A stretch of 64,000 nt of DNA, taken from NCBI GenBank assembly GCA_034687125.1, contig JAQGBZ010000314.1, positions 1 through 64,000 on the forward strand. Direction: 5' to 3'. The stretch is from Neelides folsomi (Eukaryota; Arthropoda; Collembola; Neelipleona; Neelidae). The notes below the pieces were generated by a model, which was not told where the DNA came from, searched no databases, and saw only the letters and a list, made by a program, of their open reading frames with translations. Within the stretch, counting starts at the first letter, position 1. Each line of letters starts with the position of its first letter. Both the position numbers and the translations under genes were made by a program. This document shows positions 1 to 12,837 of this stretch, one piece after another.

Positions 1-83
1 ATGTGCCCACTTTGGGTCCAATGTGCCCAATTTGGGCACATGTGCCCACTTTATGGCCCACAACGTACACCCCGACCCATATA
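1..83. repeat. Short GC-richer minisatellite (TGTGCCCA-type units)
   Basis: Three imperfect units of about 20 bp, each beginning tgtgcccac or tgtgcccaa, run from the window edge to about 63. The block is much richer in G and C than the sequence after it and probably continues to the left of the window. The open frames crossing it are repeat artefacts. Confidence 0.6.
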
Positions 84-183
84 TTTATTAAATATTATAA
101 ATCAACATGTAATTTATTTATTAAATATTATAAATCAACATGTAATTTATTTATTAAATATTATAAATCAACATGTAATTTAT
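84..183. repeat. 33-bp AT-rich tandem repeat, three copies
   Basis: A unit starting ttaaatattataaatcaaca recurs with exact 33-bp spacing at 88, 121 and 154, nearly without mismatch. Because 33 is divisible by three it creates a repetitive open frame, which I do not regard as a gene. Confidence 0.9.
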
Positions 184-1177
184 TTATAATAAATAAATTT
201 AAATATTATAAATTATTATAAATGAATTAAAGTGACAAGGTAATTTGCAACGTTCAATATGTATTGTGTGTATAAGGGAAATGTTACATTCTTTTCCACT
301 TAAAGTCACTAGAGTATTTCGATTGTCCCGGCATTCCTTTTTCCTCCAGGGAGAAGGAAAGTTGGAAAGGAGAGTTGTGAAAAGAAAGTTGGATATTTAA
401 CAATTCATCATAAATGTAACTAATACTTTAATTTTAACAGTAAAGTTTAGTTTAGAGATCATGACGGAGCTCTTCTTATATTTATGTAGAGAGATAATCT
501 ATTTGAATTTATTTAATATTTTTCTTTTCATTAAAGCTGGGGCACATGTTTCTGGCTGATAACGATGTTGCCTATTCTCATACAATTTTGACATAAATTT
601 AGTTAAATAGGATTGGCATGTATGGTGGGGAATTGTTGTGAGATGAAAGGATCAGGAGGAAGTGAGAATAGTCAAGATCTACTATTTATACACTTCGTTG
701 GAGGGGAAGAAATACGAACTTAATCTCGCTACTTTCTATTGACCCCATTTTTAAATGATCAGGGATTCATACTACAAAGAATATATCTTTACTTTTTAAA
801 TATAAAAATGGATATGATGGAGAAGGAAATTTACAAATCAAATTCTTGAAATTTTATTAATTAAGAGTTTAAATTCAAAATGGAAATTTACATTATTAAT
901 AAAATTAAAAGCAAATCTTTTATATAGTATTTAAACCAATATGTAGTGATTGCTATTTTTTATAATTATTATTGATTAGAATTAAATTAAAATTATTAGA
1001 GATTGGGTAATTAATGAACAAAAATTTATATAAACATATCAAATATGTTGTAATAATATAGATAAAATTTATATTTGTAAGTATATGCGAAATATTTATA
1101 TAAATATATAAACTAGGTAATAGGCATAAGCATGTCAATTTCATCAACTTCCTGAGAATTGTGATGTGATATGAATT
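184..1177. other. Intergenic, no gene seen
   Basis: AT-rich sequence downstream of the receptor kinase. A GC-richer stretch at about 320-390 has no open frame with protein-like content. The small minus-strand frame at 953-1147 has no recognisable features and lies beyond the kinase stop codon. Confidence 0.6.
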
Positions 1178-4100
1178 TTATAACAATTTTTTATGATTTA
1201 TTAAAATATTCTCAAAATTTTGTTTCAATTGTCCAAATTTTGGACGATTCTTCTGATTTTCATCCCAACAATCCAACATTATATTATAACTGTAACAAAA
1301 ACATAATCTTATTTTATATTGCCCTTTATTAATTGATATTGATAGTGATAGGTAATACATATTTGATTTAAACTTGTATTTTAATTTGCATACATGTTAT
1401 TTGAAGAATATTTTGGTCTAAAGAGTCTAAATCCAGATTCCAAATTTTTGACAAATCCTTCGTCCCAACGTTGATTTGCAAACGGAACTTCGCCCAGTGT
1501 GAACATTTCCCATAATGTAACTCCATAAGCCCAAACATCACTTTCATGAGAAAATCGAAGTTCCTTCAAAGTTTCAATTGCCATCCATCTCCATGGAAGC
1601 GGAACAACTGTAGATTTCTTATAATTGGAATTTTCAAGCAGTTGGCGGGACAAACCAAAATCTCCAACTTTAGCCGTGTAGTTATCAGTTAACAAAACGT
1701 TTCTTGTTGCCAAGTCACAATGAATTATCTATGAAGAAAAATATAATTTGTTTATAAAATAACAATTAACAAAATATATTTATCTTAAATATAGTTTTTA
1801 TATTTTTACTCTTTTAGCACTCAAAAATTCCATTCCTTCGGCTATATCTCGCGACCATTTGAGTAACATTTCAGAATCAAAAGTAATTTGCATTTCATTT
1901 TCGTATTTATTCTTTGGTTTGTTCCTTTATAAAAATATAATTAAACTAAATAATTTATCAAAATAAAATAATAAAATAAAATGTAAGTTTATTTATTTTA
2001 CTCTGGTTGGTTTTCATAATTTGATGTCGATTTTGAATCTTTTAATGAGTCAATAAAATTTTTCTTGTTCTTTTCTATGAAACTATCCAATGATCCATTT
2101 TTACAAAATTCAGTCACAATAAAAAGATCTCCTAATTAATGAAATTATGAAGATTTAATTTAAAATCAATTAATTAATAAAGTTCTTACTTTCTTTAATA
2201 TTTCTTGTGCAAGCTCCGTGAAGATTCACAACATTTTTTCCATTCCCAACAAAAATCATTATTTTGATTTCCGACAACAAAGCTTTAAAATATTCAATGT
2301 CAGCACTTGGCTTTACAGATTTAATTGCGACAGTAAGAGACGCATTGCCGTAAATCTGTGATTGATCATCTCCACCACATCGAATTAATTGTCCTTTTAT
2401 TACTTGTCCAAAAGCTCCGCTTCCCAATACATCTTTCTCATCTGTGGAATTTAAAATTATTTTATATAAACATGTTAAAATTTTTAAATTGCATTTTCGC
2501 ATTGCATCGTATCGCCTAAATACATTTATACATAAATATATTTTACCAGTAATTAAAAATTAATTTATCTTACCAAAAATTAAATGTTCTTTTGGAATTT
2601 CATAATCTAAATTATAAGGCTGATTGGTTGCATTCGCTGTATAATCATTTTCATCAACTGCAACAGATTTATTACCAAACTCGAAAAAATCAATTTCAAC
2701 ATCTGTCAAAGCCCTCAATGCAAATTTCGCCTTTTTTGCTTGAACCCATTGATAAGCAAATGCTCCGAATAAAATAACCGCAATCAAAATAGCAAAAAAT
2801 GAGATTAATATCACAGCTAAATTGCTTGCTGTAATTTAAATAAAAAATTAAATTTATCAATAGTTGTAAATTTTGATTTTAATTTGATTTTAATTTAACG
2901 TAACAACAGTATTTAAATTTTTTATTGGGAAAACCTTTTAATTCCACAAAAAATGAATTTGATTTTGTTCCTCTGAAATTTGAAGCTTCGCAAGTATACC
3001 GCCCAGCCAAATTATTATCAATTGTTTTAAACATTAAAGTAGAAATAACTGTATCATCTTTTTCTGAATTTTTATTTGTTATGCTTGCGTTATTTATCGA
3101 CTCAACCTAAAGGTAACCATAAAGTTAATAAAGTAAATTTAAAAATTAAAGACAAATATTTGTTAATTACAATTCCATCTTTGCTCCATATTACAGCTGG
3201 AATAGGTTTTCCAAAAAATTTGCACATTAGAAGGCTTTGACTGCTGCTGATTTGAACAGTTTGGTTAATATCCTTACCAATATATTTTGGTTCATCTGAT
3301 ATTTCTATAAATTTTAACTGTATTAGCATTAATTTTCATAATTAGATTTAAATTAATTATTTAATGTTTCATTGTTGATATTGGTTTAATTCTAACTATA
3401 AACGTTGATTTTGTAAACTGTTTCCACGAATTCTACTGAATTTGAAACTGGCGCCAAACAAACAATTTCTGACATTTCACTTGTTACAGTTATTGGCTCC
3501 ACAGTAGAATTGTAATATAAATATTCCATTTGGTTACTTGATTGACCTCCTCGGGAAACATAAGCTAAATGAAAGAATAAGTTTAATATTTTTGTATTAT
3601 TTAATTTTGAATTTACAATTTCTTACCTTTATTTTTAAAATTTTACCTTCAGAAAATGTTGAATTATCCGTTCGATTTTTATATCGAACAAACCATTGAG
3701 TTCCATATGAAAAATAAAATACATGTGAATAGCAAGAAGGTGTGATTTTTTGAAATGTATATAATTCATCATGTGGCGGAACATTAGCAATATAAATCAA
3801 AGATTGACTATAAGGTTTTGCATCTTTCAATTCATAGACTGAAAATAAATAAATAATTTAAACATTCACAATCAGTTAAAAAAATTTTTAATTAGCGATT
3901 GGTGTTTATTTTTTAACATACAAAATTCCGGAGTAATTATGGTTTTGTTTTTTAATGGAAAAAATATGGCTTTATAAACTCCTGCACGTTGAGTTCCAAC
4001 ACATTCAAAAACCTGCGAATTTCCAGTGTTTGTATATAATGGATGTATTTGGAGTTTTCGGCAGTTTGGGCATTTGGATTCGTCTTTATTTTCATCCCAT

Positions 4101-5232
4101 TCTTCAAAACAACTTTTAGTCTGTAAAATTAACCATGATTAATTTTTCATTATTATAATTATAATCTTATAAGATCACATCGATAGCATAAATTTGTAAT
4201 TTAAATAAATTTAATTTGTGTTTACTGATCTAAAGTTGTCCATGATCATTTTAAGCTCAATTGCATTTCTAAACCATTTAACTTTAAATGTAGTTATATT
4301 TGATCCTTTTGGTTCACAAAGCCAATTTTTAGTTCTTTTATTGTAATAAAGCATGAGATTGCATTTGACCTCTTTTTTGTCACTCCGATCTTCCCATGAT
4401 GGATATCCTTCCATTGGGTCTCCTTAATTACAAAAAATAATACAATTGATCAAAATAAACATAATTACACATTAATTCTTATATTTAATATCTTACCTGG
4501 TGTGTTGAGAAGTTCATATATTCTTCCATCTTGGTCATCTATTATAACATAAAACTTCAATTAATAAATAATTTTCTATTTGTTTTTCAATTTATTATTT
4601 TATTTTTTAAAAATCCGTACTTTCTTCACCACTCAATTTGTGTGGGAACAAAGTTTTTCTAAGGCAATGATCGTTCCTAGCAACACATGAGATGTTTCCA
4701 TTGGGAACAAAATTCTTTATTTCAATCTCATTTTTGTATTCATAGACACCTTTTTGTAATTTAGAAATACTTGTATTGGCTTCAAATATACCCAATTTGC
4801 AACCAGATCTCTATAAATAATAAAATAACAAATAATAATAATGCTAATTGTAATTTGGATTTTGATTTTCGACAATTTACATAATTGGTGTATTTGAAAT
4901 TATATATACTCGTATGTATATATAGGTATATATTTTTGTATTGTTTTAGTAATAGGTTATTTTATAATGAATCGTAATTAAAATACCAAATTGTAATTAA
5001 AGTAAATTTCAATCGGATAGGACGCTGTACATGCAATCTTGAAACGCTCAAAAGTTCTTGAGCTGAATATTAAATCCCCGGTATATTTTGTATCGATTCC
5101 AAGAGATTTGGAATGATCTTCTAATGTGATATTTAAAAGTGGAAATTCCCTTTGGGCATTTAAATAGTTTTCACAGTCACAATATGCCAAAGGAGAGAAA
5201 ATTAAAAAAATACAAATTAACAAAATATTCAT
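1178..5232 (-). CDS. PVR/VEGFR/PDGFR-like receptor tyrosine kinase
   Basis: Fifteen exons on the minus strand: 5232-4987, 4810-4621, 4538-4497, 4422-4226, 4120-3922, 3838-3647, 3564-3397, 3304-3171, 3106-2935, 2828-2574, 2441-2190, 2131-2002, 1924-1810, 1728-1394, 1289-1178. They sum to 2739 nt (912 aa) with all phases matching. Order: signal peptide (MNILLICIFLIFSPLAYC), Cys-containing Ig-like modules, a clear Ig domain (CKFFGKPIPAVIW ... GRYTCEASNF), one TM helix (residues about 520-540), then a juxtamembrane YEIPKEHLIFG. The kinase has the Gly loop GSGAFGQV, VAIK lysine, catalytic loop HCDLATRN, DFG (GDFGLSRQL) and PLPWRWMAIETL in place of the usual APE region. The last exon gives LDCWDENQKNRP. 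Known: this layout is that of the arthropod PVR family, which binds PVF/VEGF-like ligands. Odd: the HRD arginine is Cys. The gene is head to head with its ectodomain-only paralogue. Confidence 0.93.
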
Positions 5233-6282
5233 TATATCTCTAAAATGGTTTGGTTTTTTATTTCATAAATCACTATGCAATATTAACTAACATTAAGTAT
5301 TAGCTATTAATTTTAATAAACAATTATTTAAAACAAGATTTACAAGTAAATATAAATGTTAATGACAATCACCCATTTTAATAACTATTTTGTTAACTGT
5401 CAGTGACTGATGTATAAATTACAGAATTAGACTTATGCTAATGTATATAGGGGTAAAAATTAACAACTAAACTTACTGTAAATCCTTATAAATATTTCTC
5501 ATGATTTTTTTGAGGTTTTCCCTAAAAGCTGAAATGTGTTTCATACAATTATGTAATATTATCCAAATTGTAGGAAAATTTGTAAACACGAGTTATTTTA
5601 TCATTTCATTAATATTTTTCATTAATTGGAATTTCAACTATTTGCCACTAAATACTGAAATTTTTTCCTTTATTAATTTTTTTGAGGAAATATCCGCAAA
5701 ATAACTTTTACTTAATTGTGAAGAGACAGATTTGACAGATTTGGTATATGTGTAATTCCATTAATTTATAAACACATCCTCATTACCGCTTTAAAAAACT
5801 ACCTTAAATATTATTTTGCTTAATCATGTTTATTTGAATATCGTAAAGAGACTTCTCATGAACATTATTCATGTTGGATTCATCGGTTTAACTCATAGAC
5901 TTAATGTTTTCGTAGAAATTCGTTCTCATGTAATTGTCCTAATTTGTGAGTTGTATATTGTATATACATGTTCGAGAATAATATCTATAGATTTGATTGT
6001 TAGTTGGCACGAATGAGTTAATTAAGTAAATAATGTACTTATCATTATTATGTGGAAGTCGGAGATTAAAGAACTTGTCATTGCTAAAATTAGAATAAAA
6101 AAGCAATGTACGAAGTACCTCAACCCCATAAGGAAATTTTTGCAATATTGGTCCTTTTGTTAGATATAGCAAAACAACATCCTGTGCATTGGAAACATAA
6201 TTTCGGCTTAACTTACTATAATATTAAATTCGAAAAGAATATAATTTAAAAATACAAAATTTGTTCAATTTTGAAATCTAAG
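5233..6282. other. Intergenic region between two divergent receptor paralogues
   Basis: About 1.05 kb separates the start codons of two divergently transcribed paralogues, so both promoters must lie here or in 5' exons here. The open frames at 5501-5704, 5816-6016 and 5939-6172 show no domain, signal or splice context. I see no clear TATA box. Confidence 0.5.
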
Positions 6283-8488
6283 ATGGAAAGAAAAACAATA
6301 TTTATTCAAATTATTTTAATATTTAGCTCCTTTTATCTTAATGTCAATTGTGGAAGCTGTGAAGATTACGTTGATTCAAAAATTAAATTTCCCTTTATGA
6401 ATATTACTGAGGAATCTCATCCCGATTCTCTTGGAATAACAACGAATTATATAAGTGAAAATTTGATAACTACTGCAAGTCAATTCATGAAAATAAAATT
6501 AGTTTGTGAAGCAGAATATCCAATTGAAATATATTTCAATTACAATTTGGTAACAAAAACAATTAAACTATATACCTAGTTATGCTTATTCTTATTAAAT
6601 AATATAATATTATGTAATTACTATAATATTAATGTTGTCTATAGAGGACGGAAAATCCACCAATTAAATTTGAAGTTAATAATTTCCGAACAAACAAAGG
6701 ATTCAAGCAAGAAATTTTTATGTATAACTTTTTATCAAAAGGAAACATTTCATGTGAAGCTAGAAATAATTCATGCATTAGATCAACATTTTCCCCTGAA
6801 GTTAAAAGCGATTTGACGTATTATCATATTGTTAAAACACCAAGTAAAGGAAAATAATTTAAATGGAATAATATACTTATTTCATTATTGTAATTTTACA
6901 AATAAATGGTTAATTTAATGATTAATTAAATTGGAATGATTTTTAAATGTAGATCTTCAACTAAAAGGATTTCCATCATGGAAGGATCAAAATGAATGGG
7001 AAGAAGAAAAAGAATGTCGACTTTGGCTTTATTATAATCCCGCTACAGAAAATTGGTTGTGCGAACCACGTGGTGCAAAGATCTACAACTTGAAATCAAA
7101 ATGGTTCAGAAATTCTGTTGAAATGAAAATGTTAATGGAAAACTTTGAATCGGTATTTCATTTAGCATTAATTATATTTATGTTTAACATTATACATTAT
7201 AAATATGTATTATTGGTAGTATTAAATAATGTTTTGATTAAACCAGGACAGAAAATGCTTTTCATTGTGGCCAATTAATAAAAATGAATCCGAGTGCGTA
7301 AATTGCAGAACTAAACATGTTCTTCCTAAATATACAATTAATTCACAAGTTATTGAATGCATTGGAGAAAAAACATCAATATCAAGAACAGTTTTCTATC
7401 CAATTCGAACAAATAAAACAGAGCCAAGTAAAATAATAAAATAATACATAATAATATAAATATATGCAAAATATTGTTTTTCATTTCTTTTAGTTAATCA
7501 ATATTTATAATAATGTTTACAATTATTTTTTATTTTGTTTAAGTTCACAATTGGAACGAAGCCAACACTGAAGATTTAATTTATATTAATGAAATTCCAA
7601 AAGACGTTCTTTTATATTCTGATCAAAAAATACAATTTTCCTGTTTCGCCTCAACGTATTATTTTGCTTTCGGGATAAAATGGCAAATTAAATATAAAAA
7701 TGGAACTTTTGTTTCTTACAAAGAAGGTAATTTGAAGACTATAATAAAAATTTATAATTTTAATTTAATATTTGTGGTAATTAAATTTTCAGAACATATT
7801 GAGAGGGGCGGTGGACAAGCACAAGATGAATATTTATATTACAATTCAACGGTTGAACCAATTGCATTAAATATTGAAATGGATTCCATTGTTTGTTCAG
7901 CCCCAATATGGAACTCAACGGAATATATAAATTCAGAACTCAGAATAAATATAATTGGTTATAACAATAAATATAATTTAGTTTGGAATTTCAATTCAAT
8001 TCAATTTCTATTAAGTTGATATTAATTTCTAACATAATAAAATATTATTAAAGGGAATTCTGAGCCTGCTAAATTCATTGGGAACAATCAGAATGAAACA
8101 TTTTTAATCGGCCCCAATAAAAATGTTCTTACATGTAACTTTTATGGGAAACCAATACCAACAATTACATGGACAAAAGATGAGATTGTAAAGTTAAATT
8201 TTATTTACATTTTTATAAGATTACTTATAGGATTTTCTATGTTTTAGTAAAAATATTAATTTTTTTTAGAATCTCTTGCCAAAATTTTTAAAAGTTACAC
8301 AAATGATTGATTCAATAAATTCAACTGTAACGAGCCAATTGACATTTACTGAAATCGAAAACGAAAGTAACAACGGAGTTTACACTTGTGAAGGATCGAA
8401 CTTCAAAGGAAACGATCGGAAAACATTTAAATCTCATATAAAGTGCATTAATGATGATTTTGTTCATTTGAATACTGTTACAGTTTAA
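6283..8488 (+). CDS. Kinase-less, TM-less paralogue of the PVR-like receptor (secreted ectodomain)
   Basis: Eight exons: 6283-6549, 6645-6843, 6953-7152, 7247-7427, 7544-7726, 7793-7957, 8054-8187, 8270-8488, totalling 1548 nt (515 aa) in frame. The first ATG is at 6283; the TTG at 6271 is not needed. A signal peptide (MERKTIFIQIILIFSSFYLN) precedes modules that match the adjacent receptor nearly exon for exon: YPIEIYFNYNLV in both first exons, KSKWFRNSVEMKMLMENF against KVKWFRNAIELKMIMDNF, and a final Ig domain (CNFYGKPIPTITWTKDEI ... GVYTCEGSNF). The receptor's short exon 3 has no counterpart. The reading frame ends at TAA soon after the Ig domain; no kinase exons follow in the next 500 bp. 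Inference: a secreted binding protein that could compete for the receptor's ligand. An alternative is a dying duplicate, but the open frames and clean splice sites argue against that. Confidence 0.85.
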
Positions 8489-8993
8489 TACATTAACTCC
8501 GCAATGTTGAATGTCATTTTGATTGGTATGATTATTTATTATAATTCCTGTATATGATTTGATAATTTAATATCATTAAATACATGGGACTATTTTACAT
8601 GTTTAATAAATTTATAATGCACAATACTCCTCTGTGGTTTTAATGTTTGAATTTGTTTGTCCTGGTAGGAATAAATCATAATTAATAATCAAGTTCATAA
8701 ACTATGAATCATTCCACTTTAATCCTCTATAGAAAATAAAAATATCTTTTGTACGTTGGGATGAAGAAAAGATCGAACAAAGGGAGATTTCTTTGAGGGG
8801 AATGCAAATGTGCAATTTTATGCTTCGGATCCAAAACACAAAACAATTCTCAATGTCTCGATCTCAATATTTCCGATTATGTCTACCTTACTCACCTTTA
8901 TAAATATAAAATATCTATTTCATTGATCAATTAGCAAACAAGCTATAAAGTAGGCCAATTTCGTAAAAAATTATTTGAATTTGTATGTGATTT
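8489..8993. other. Intergenic; possible TM relic just after the preceding stop
   Basis: Directly after the TAA at 8486-8488, the same frame continues for 22 codons (8489-8554) including AMLNVILIGMIIYY, a hydrophobic stretch at the position where the paralogous receptor has its TM exon. The rest is AT-rich with no gene seen. Confidence 0.4.
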
Positions 8994-9026
8994 AAATCCG
9001 AATATTAAACTTTAATATTCGGATTT
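8994..9026. repeat. Perfect 16-bp palindrome with 1-nt loop ahead of the SLC26 start codon
   Basis: AAATCCGAATATTAAA (8994-9009), one C, then its exact reverse complement TTTAATATTCGGATTT (9011-9026). The start codon of the downstream transporter is 13 nt further on, at 9040. If transcribed it would form a strong 5' UTR hairpin; as DNA it is a palindromic site. Confidence 0.85.
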
Positions 9027-9039
9027 TTTAAGTTGAAGA

Positions 9040-12000
9040 ATGAAAACTGAGTTGGTTCATAGTTTTAGTTCATCGAGTTTATCAAGTTTGGGTGGAAGCG
9101 GAAAGGGCGATGGATCAAATTTAGGTTTAAATGGAGAATTCCCCGAACGGGATATTTTCGGAAATAAATCATGTTTGGATAATTGTTGCACGAAATTTTG
9201 TTCAACATTTTGCAAAGTGAAAACGGTATGTATATTATATTGTAAATTTCAAATCACAGAGAATTTACTGTTTTATCTTTTTTTTTAAATTTTGTTATAA
9301 GTAATTATGTTTCAATGTGTATTCACAGATTAGTAAAAAATTTCCAATTTTACGATGGCTTCCTCAATACACAACAGAAAAGTTTGTATCGGACATTGTT
9401 GCAGGATTTACAGGTATTTAACCAGATATTTTGTTAAATATATTTAAATTACATATTAAATATTCCCTCAATAAATTTAAAATACATACTTATTTTCAAT
9501 TTTTAGTTGGGTTGACCATTTTACCTCAAGGACTTGCATTTGCTGCTGTTGCTGGAGTTCCACCTCAGGTTATAATTTAATATTTAAATGAATTGTTAAA
9601 AATTAAAATCATTATTACTATTACCTACATGCGCTCAAATTCAAATTTGCCGTACATTTGGTGAATTTAGCGTCAAGTAAAAAATGAAACTCTCATGTAC
9701 CCCCACCAATGAGCGTTTATTATTTTATATTTTAGTATGGACTATATGCTGGCCTTGTTGGAAGTTTTGTTTATATTGTGTTTGGGTAAGAGAAAATTAA
9801 GAAATCTGTTAAAAGCACTATTTAAATGCATTCTAAACAGAGGAACTGAATTCATTACAATTGGACCGACTGCTATTATGTCAATTATCACAAACGTGTA
9901 TACAAACGGTAATTAAAACATTATTACATTTCATTATTAGATTATTACATTACAAAACAGTTTTTAGTTAAAAAAAATTAACATTATTTTTGTCATATAA
10001 AGGAAAACCGCCAGCGTATGCAGTTAATCTTTGTTTTATAAATGGAATTGTAACAGCAATCTTTGGGATTTTACAACTTGGTAAATGAAATTTCTCAATT
10101 TACTCAATCAGTTAAATTTTTTTAAATTCTTTACTAATATTAAAAGTTTTAATATTGAAATCAATTCCTTTTCAGGATTTATTGTAAATTTCATCTCAGT
10201 TCCTGTGAATTCTGGATTTACTTCTGCTGCTGCTCTTACGATCATGTCTACACAATTGAAAGGACTTTTTGGTCTGAAATTCCCCGCTGAAGGTTTTTTA
10301 CCAACAATCATTGGATTTATTGAACACTTTTGTGAAATGACTTTATGGGATCCGATTTTATCACTCATTTGCATCATTTTACTTCTCATTCTTATGGTAA
10401 CAATAATTGATTTAAAATATCAAAATAGTTAAATGTTAAAGTTTTAGTTATAATAGTCAATTGACACTTACTTTATTAAAAGATTTTTTCATTTCTAGAA
10501 GTTGCAAATAATCCTGGGCTTCATTGTTAAAAGAAATATTATGTTGGCAAAAATCATTTGGTTCATTTCAACATCAAGAAACGCATTTATTGTTATTTGC
10601 TGCACAGTTTTATCTTCTTGTTTAGGAGAAAATCAGCCATTTTCAATCATAGGGAAGATTGTTCCAGGTATAATCATTACATTTATATAAAATGATATTT
10701 TGAATTTGCAATTATAAGTTATGATCTTATGATTATGTTAATTACTATTTTGATAATAATTTAAAATCTATATTAAACTAAATACAGGTCTTCCCGAATT
10801 TCAAATTCCGCCCTTTTCCATTTATGATCCCAAAACTAATAAAACGGAAAGTTTTGCTGAGATATTAGCAAGTGAAAGCAGTGCGATTATTGTTGTTCCA
10901 TTTTTATCAATTGTAGAACGTGAGCAATTTTATTTAAAAAATGCCAAAATTTTCTAAAGTTAAATTATAATGAATGTATAAAATTAGCATTACTTAAATA
11001 ATGAATTTTTCTAATACTTGAAATTTGCTATTTAGATTTCACTGCCGCGAGAGCTTTTGCAAGTGGCGTTCGTGTCGATGCAAGTCAAGAAATGTTTACT
11101 ATCGGAGTTGTCAACATTCTTGGATCTTTTGTTGGGTATTATAATTAATTTTAATTCTCAACATTATCTACTCTAAAAAGTTAAATAGTTAACTTATTTT
11201 AACTATTCAGATCGATTCCTGTCACTGGGAGTTTTTCTCGTTCGACCGTTTCTGCCATGTCGGGGGCAAAAAGTCCATTAGGCGGTTTATTAACAGGAGC
11301 AATTGTCATTCTCGCTCTCAGCTTCCTCACACCATATTTCTATTATATTCCTAAAGCAAGTTTGGCTGCCGTGATTTGCTGTGCTGTTGCTTTTACAATC
11401 GATTATGAAATTGTACTTCCTTTATGGAGAAGCAAAAGTTTGTTTTATTAATTAGTTATTAATTATTTTAAATTTAAAACTTGTTTAATTTATATTAAAT
11501 TTTTATTTAATTCTAAAGGAATGGATTTGATTCCTTGGTTTGTGACATTGATGGTTTCTCTCTTTGTTGGGCTTCAATACGGAATGATGGTCGGAATTGT
11601 AATTAGCGTCATTTACCTCCTTTATTATTCTGCACGCCCAGCCTTCAAAGTCAAACGAGGAACTGTATGCATTTACAAAAAGAATTTCATATTCAATTAA
11701 TTATTCTTTTAATGCCATTTACAAATTAATTACAATTACTAATTGTAATTAACATAATTACTACATAATTAACTAAACAAAAGCACATTGACATTAATTG
11801 ACAACAATTGATTGGAATTTTGTAGACAACCAGAGGGAGTGATTTTTTAATTGTTGAAATGGATCGAAGTATGACGTTTCCCTCTGTTGAATATATGAGA
11901 TATGTTGTTGGGAAAAGTTGTGAGAGATTTGGAGCTTCGCGTTTGCCGCTCGTTCTCGACTGCGTTCACATCCAATATGCGGATTTTACAGCTGCAAAAG

Positions 12001-12448
12001 CACTGAAGGATTTATTCAACAAATATAATGTAGAAGGAACAACGCAGGTTTTAGTGCTTTATAGGCCTAAGGAGAGTTTGCTCAAAAGATTGAATGGAAT
12101 TATTCAAGATTTTCCATATTGTTCAAATGAACTGCAACTTGAAATATTCATAGGTGTGCAAATACCTTATTACTTTAAAAATACCAATAGAAACATATAG
12201 ATGCATTTATTAATTTATACATATATTTAATTATTGTTAAGTGTATTGATGGTGAGACAATTTGTAAATTGGTATATTTGTTATATTTATAATGAAATTA
12301 TATAAATTGAGGGAAAATTTATTATTAATTATTTAAATATTGTTTTATTTTGTTTTTAGATACAGTGTTTGGAACTCTTTCATCCGAAGTTCACACTCCT
12401 TTTCCAGAAATTAAAAGAGACAAGTTCATTTCATATCCGTTAAATTGA
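9040..12448 (+). CDS. SLC26-family sulfate/anion transporter
   Basis: Fourteen exons: 9040-9225, 9329-9413, 9507-9568, 9736-9785, 9841-9908, 10003-10080, 10176-10396, 10499-10667, 10788-10919, 11036-11135, 11211-11437, 11519-11664, 11826-12153, 12360-12448; 1941 nt, 646 aa, in frame. A Ser/Gly-rich cytosolic N terminus leads to FPILRWLPQYTTEKFVSDIV, then the transport domain: VGLTILPQGLAFAAVAGVPP, YGLYAGLVGSFVYIVFG, TEFITIGPTAIMSI, and later NILGSFVGSIPVTGSFSRS. The cytosolic STAS domain is in exon 13 (FLIVEMDRSMTFPSVEYMR ... PLVLDCVHIQYADFTAAKAL). Known: the family exchanges sulfate, chloride, bicarbonate or oxalate across membranes. The length and the PQG/GTSRH-like signatures fit the SLC26A11-like group common in arthropods; assignment to that subfamily is inference. 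All conserved blocks look intact. Confidence 0.94.
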
Positions 12449-12837
12449 TAATTTAGCTTAATATAAATAAGTTGCCAAAGAAAAAAAAACATTGTTATTA
12501 ATGTATCTCATTGTATCAAGATTTGATTTTAGGTAGATGATTAACATTAAATATAAAGACCTCATCTTAACAACTACAACTACCATTTAATAGATATAAG
12601 AATTAAAACACATATACCTGCATCTTAAAGAAAAGAGTATCCAAATGAAATGAAATAAAGTAAATACTTATTGTTGCTTTTTGAGAATTAATATTCTGCC
12701 TTGACATCTTTTCAAAACCCATTCTTATATATCACACATTCACATTTTGCATTCCATCACAAGCCTCCTTAAATTAAGGATTTTAGGTTTTTACAAAATT
12801 AATTTTGTTAATTTATATACATTTACCTTTATCCAGT
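12449..12837. other. Intergenic, no gene seen
   Basis: 3' flank of the transporter and 5' flank of the next gene. AT-rich, with several aataaa-like stretches that could serve as polyadenylation signals (for example near 12654). Confidence 0.5.

Noticed and set aside
84-183. CRISPR-like spacing of repeats
   Set aside because: Repeats are directly adjacent with no spacers and the DNA is eukaryotic; it is a plain tandem repeat.
1-221. Two overlapping open frames with repeated LFIKYYKSTCN-like units
   Set aside because: They are produced by the 33-bp tandem repeat and a neighbouring minisatellite; no start context, leader or domain.
5501-6172. Three short open frames between the two receptor paralogues
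   Set aside because: Hydrophobic AT-rich frames with no splice-phase partners or recognisable content, in overlapping opposite strands.
6271-6282. TTG at 6271 as the start of the decoy-like gene
   Set aside because: The ATG at 6283 in the same frame gives a clean signal peptide.
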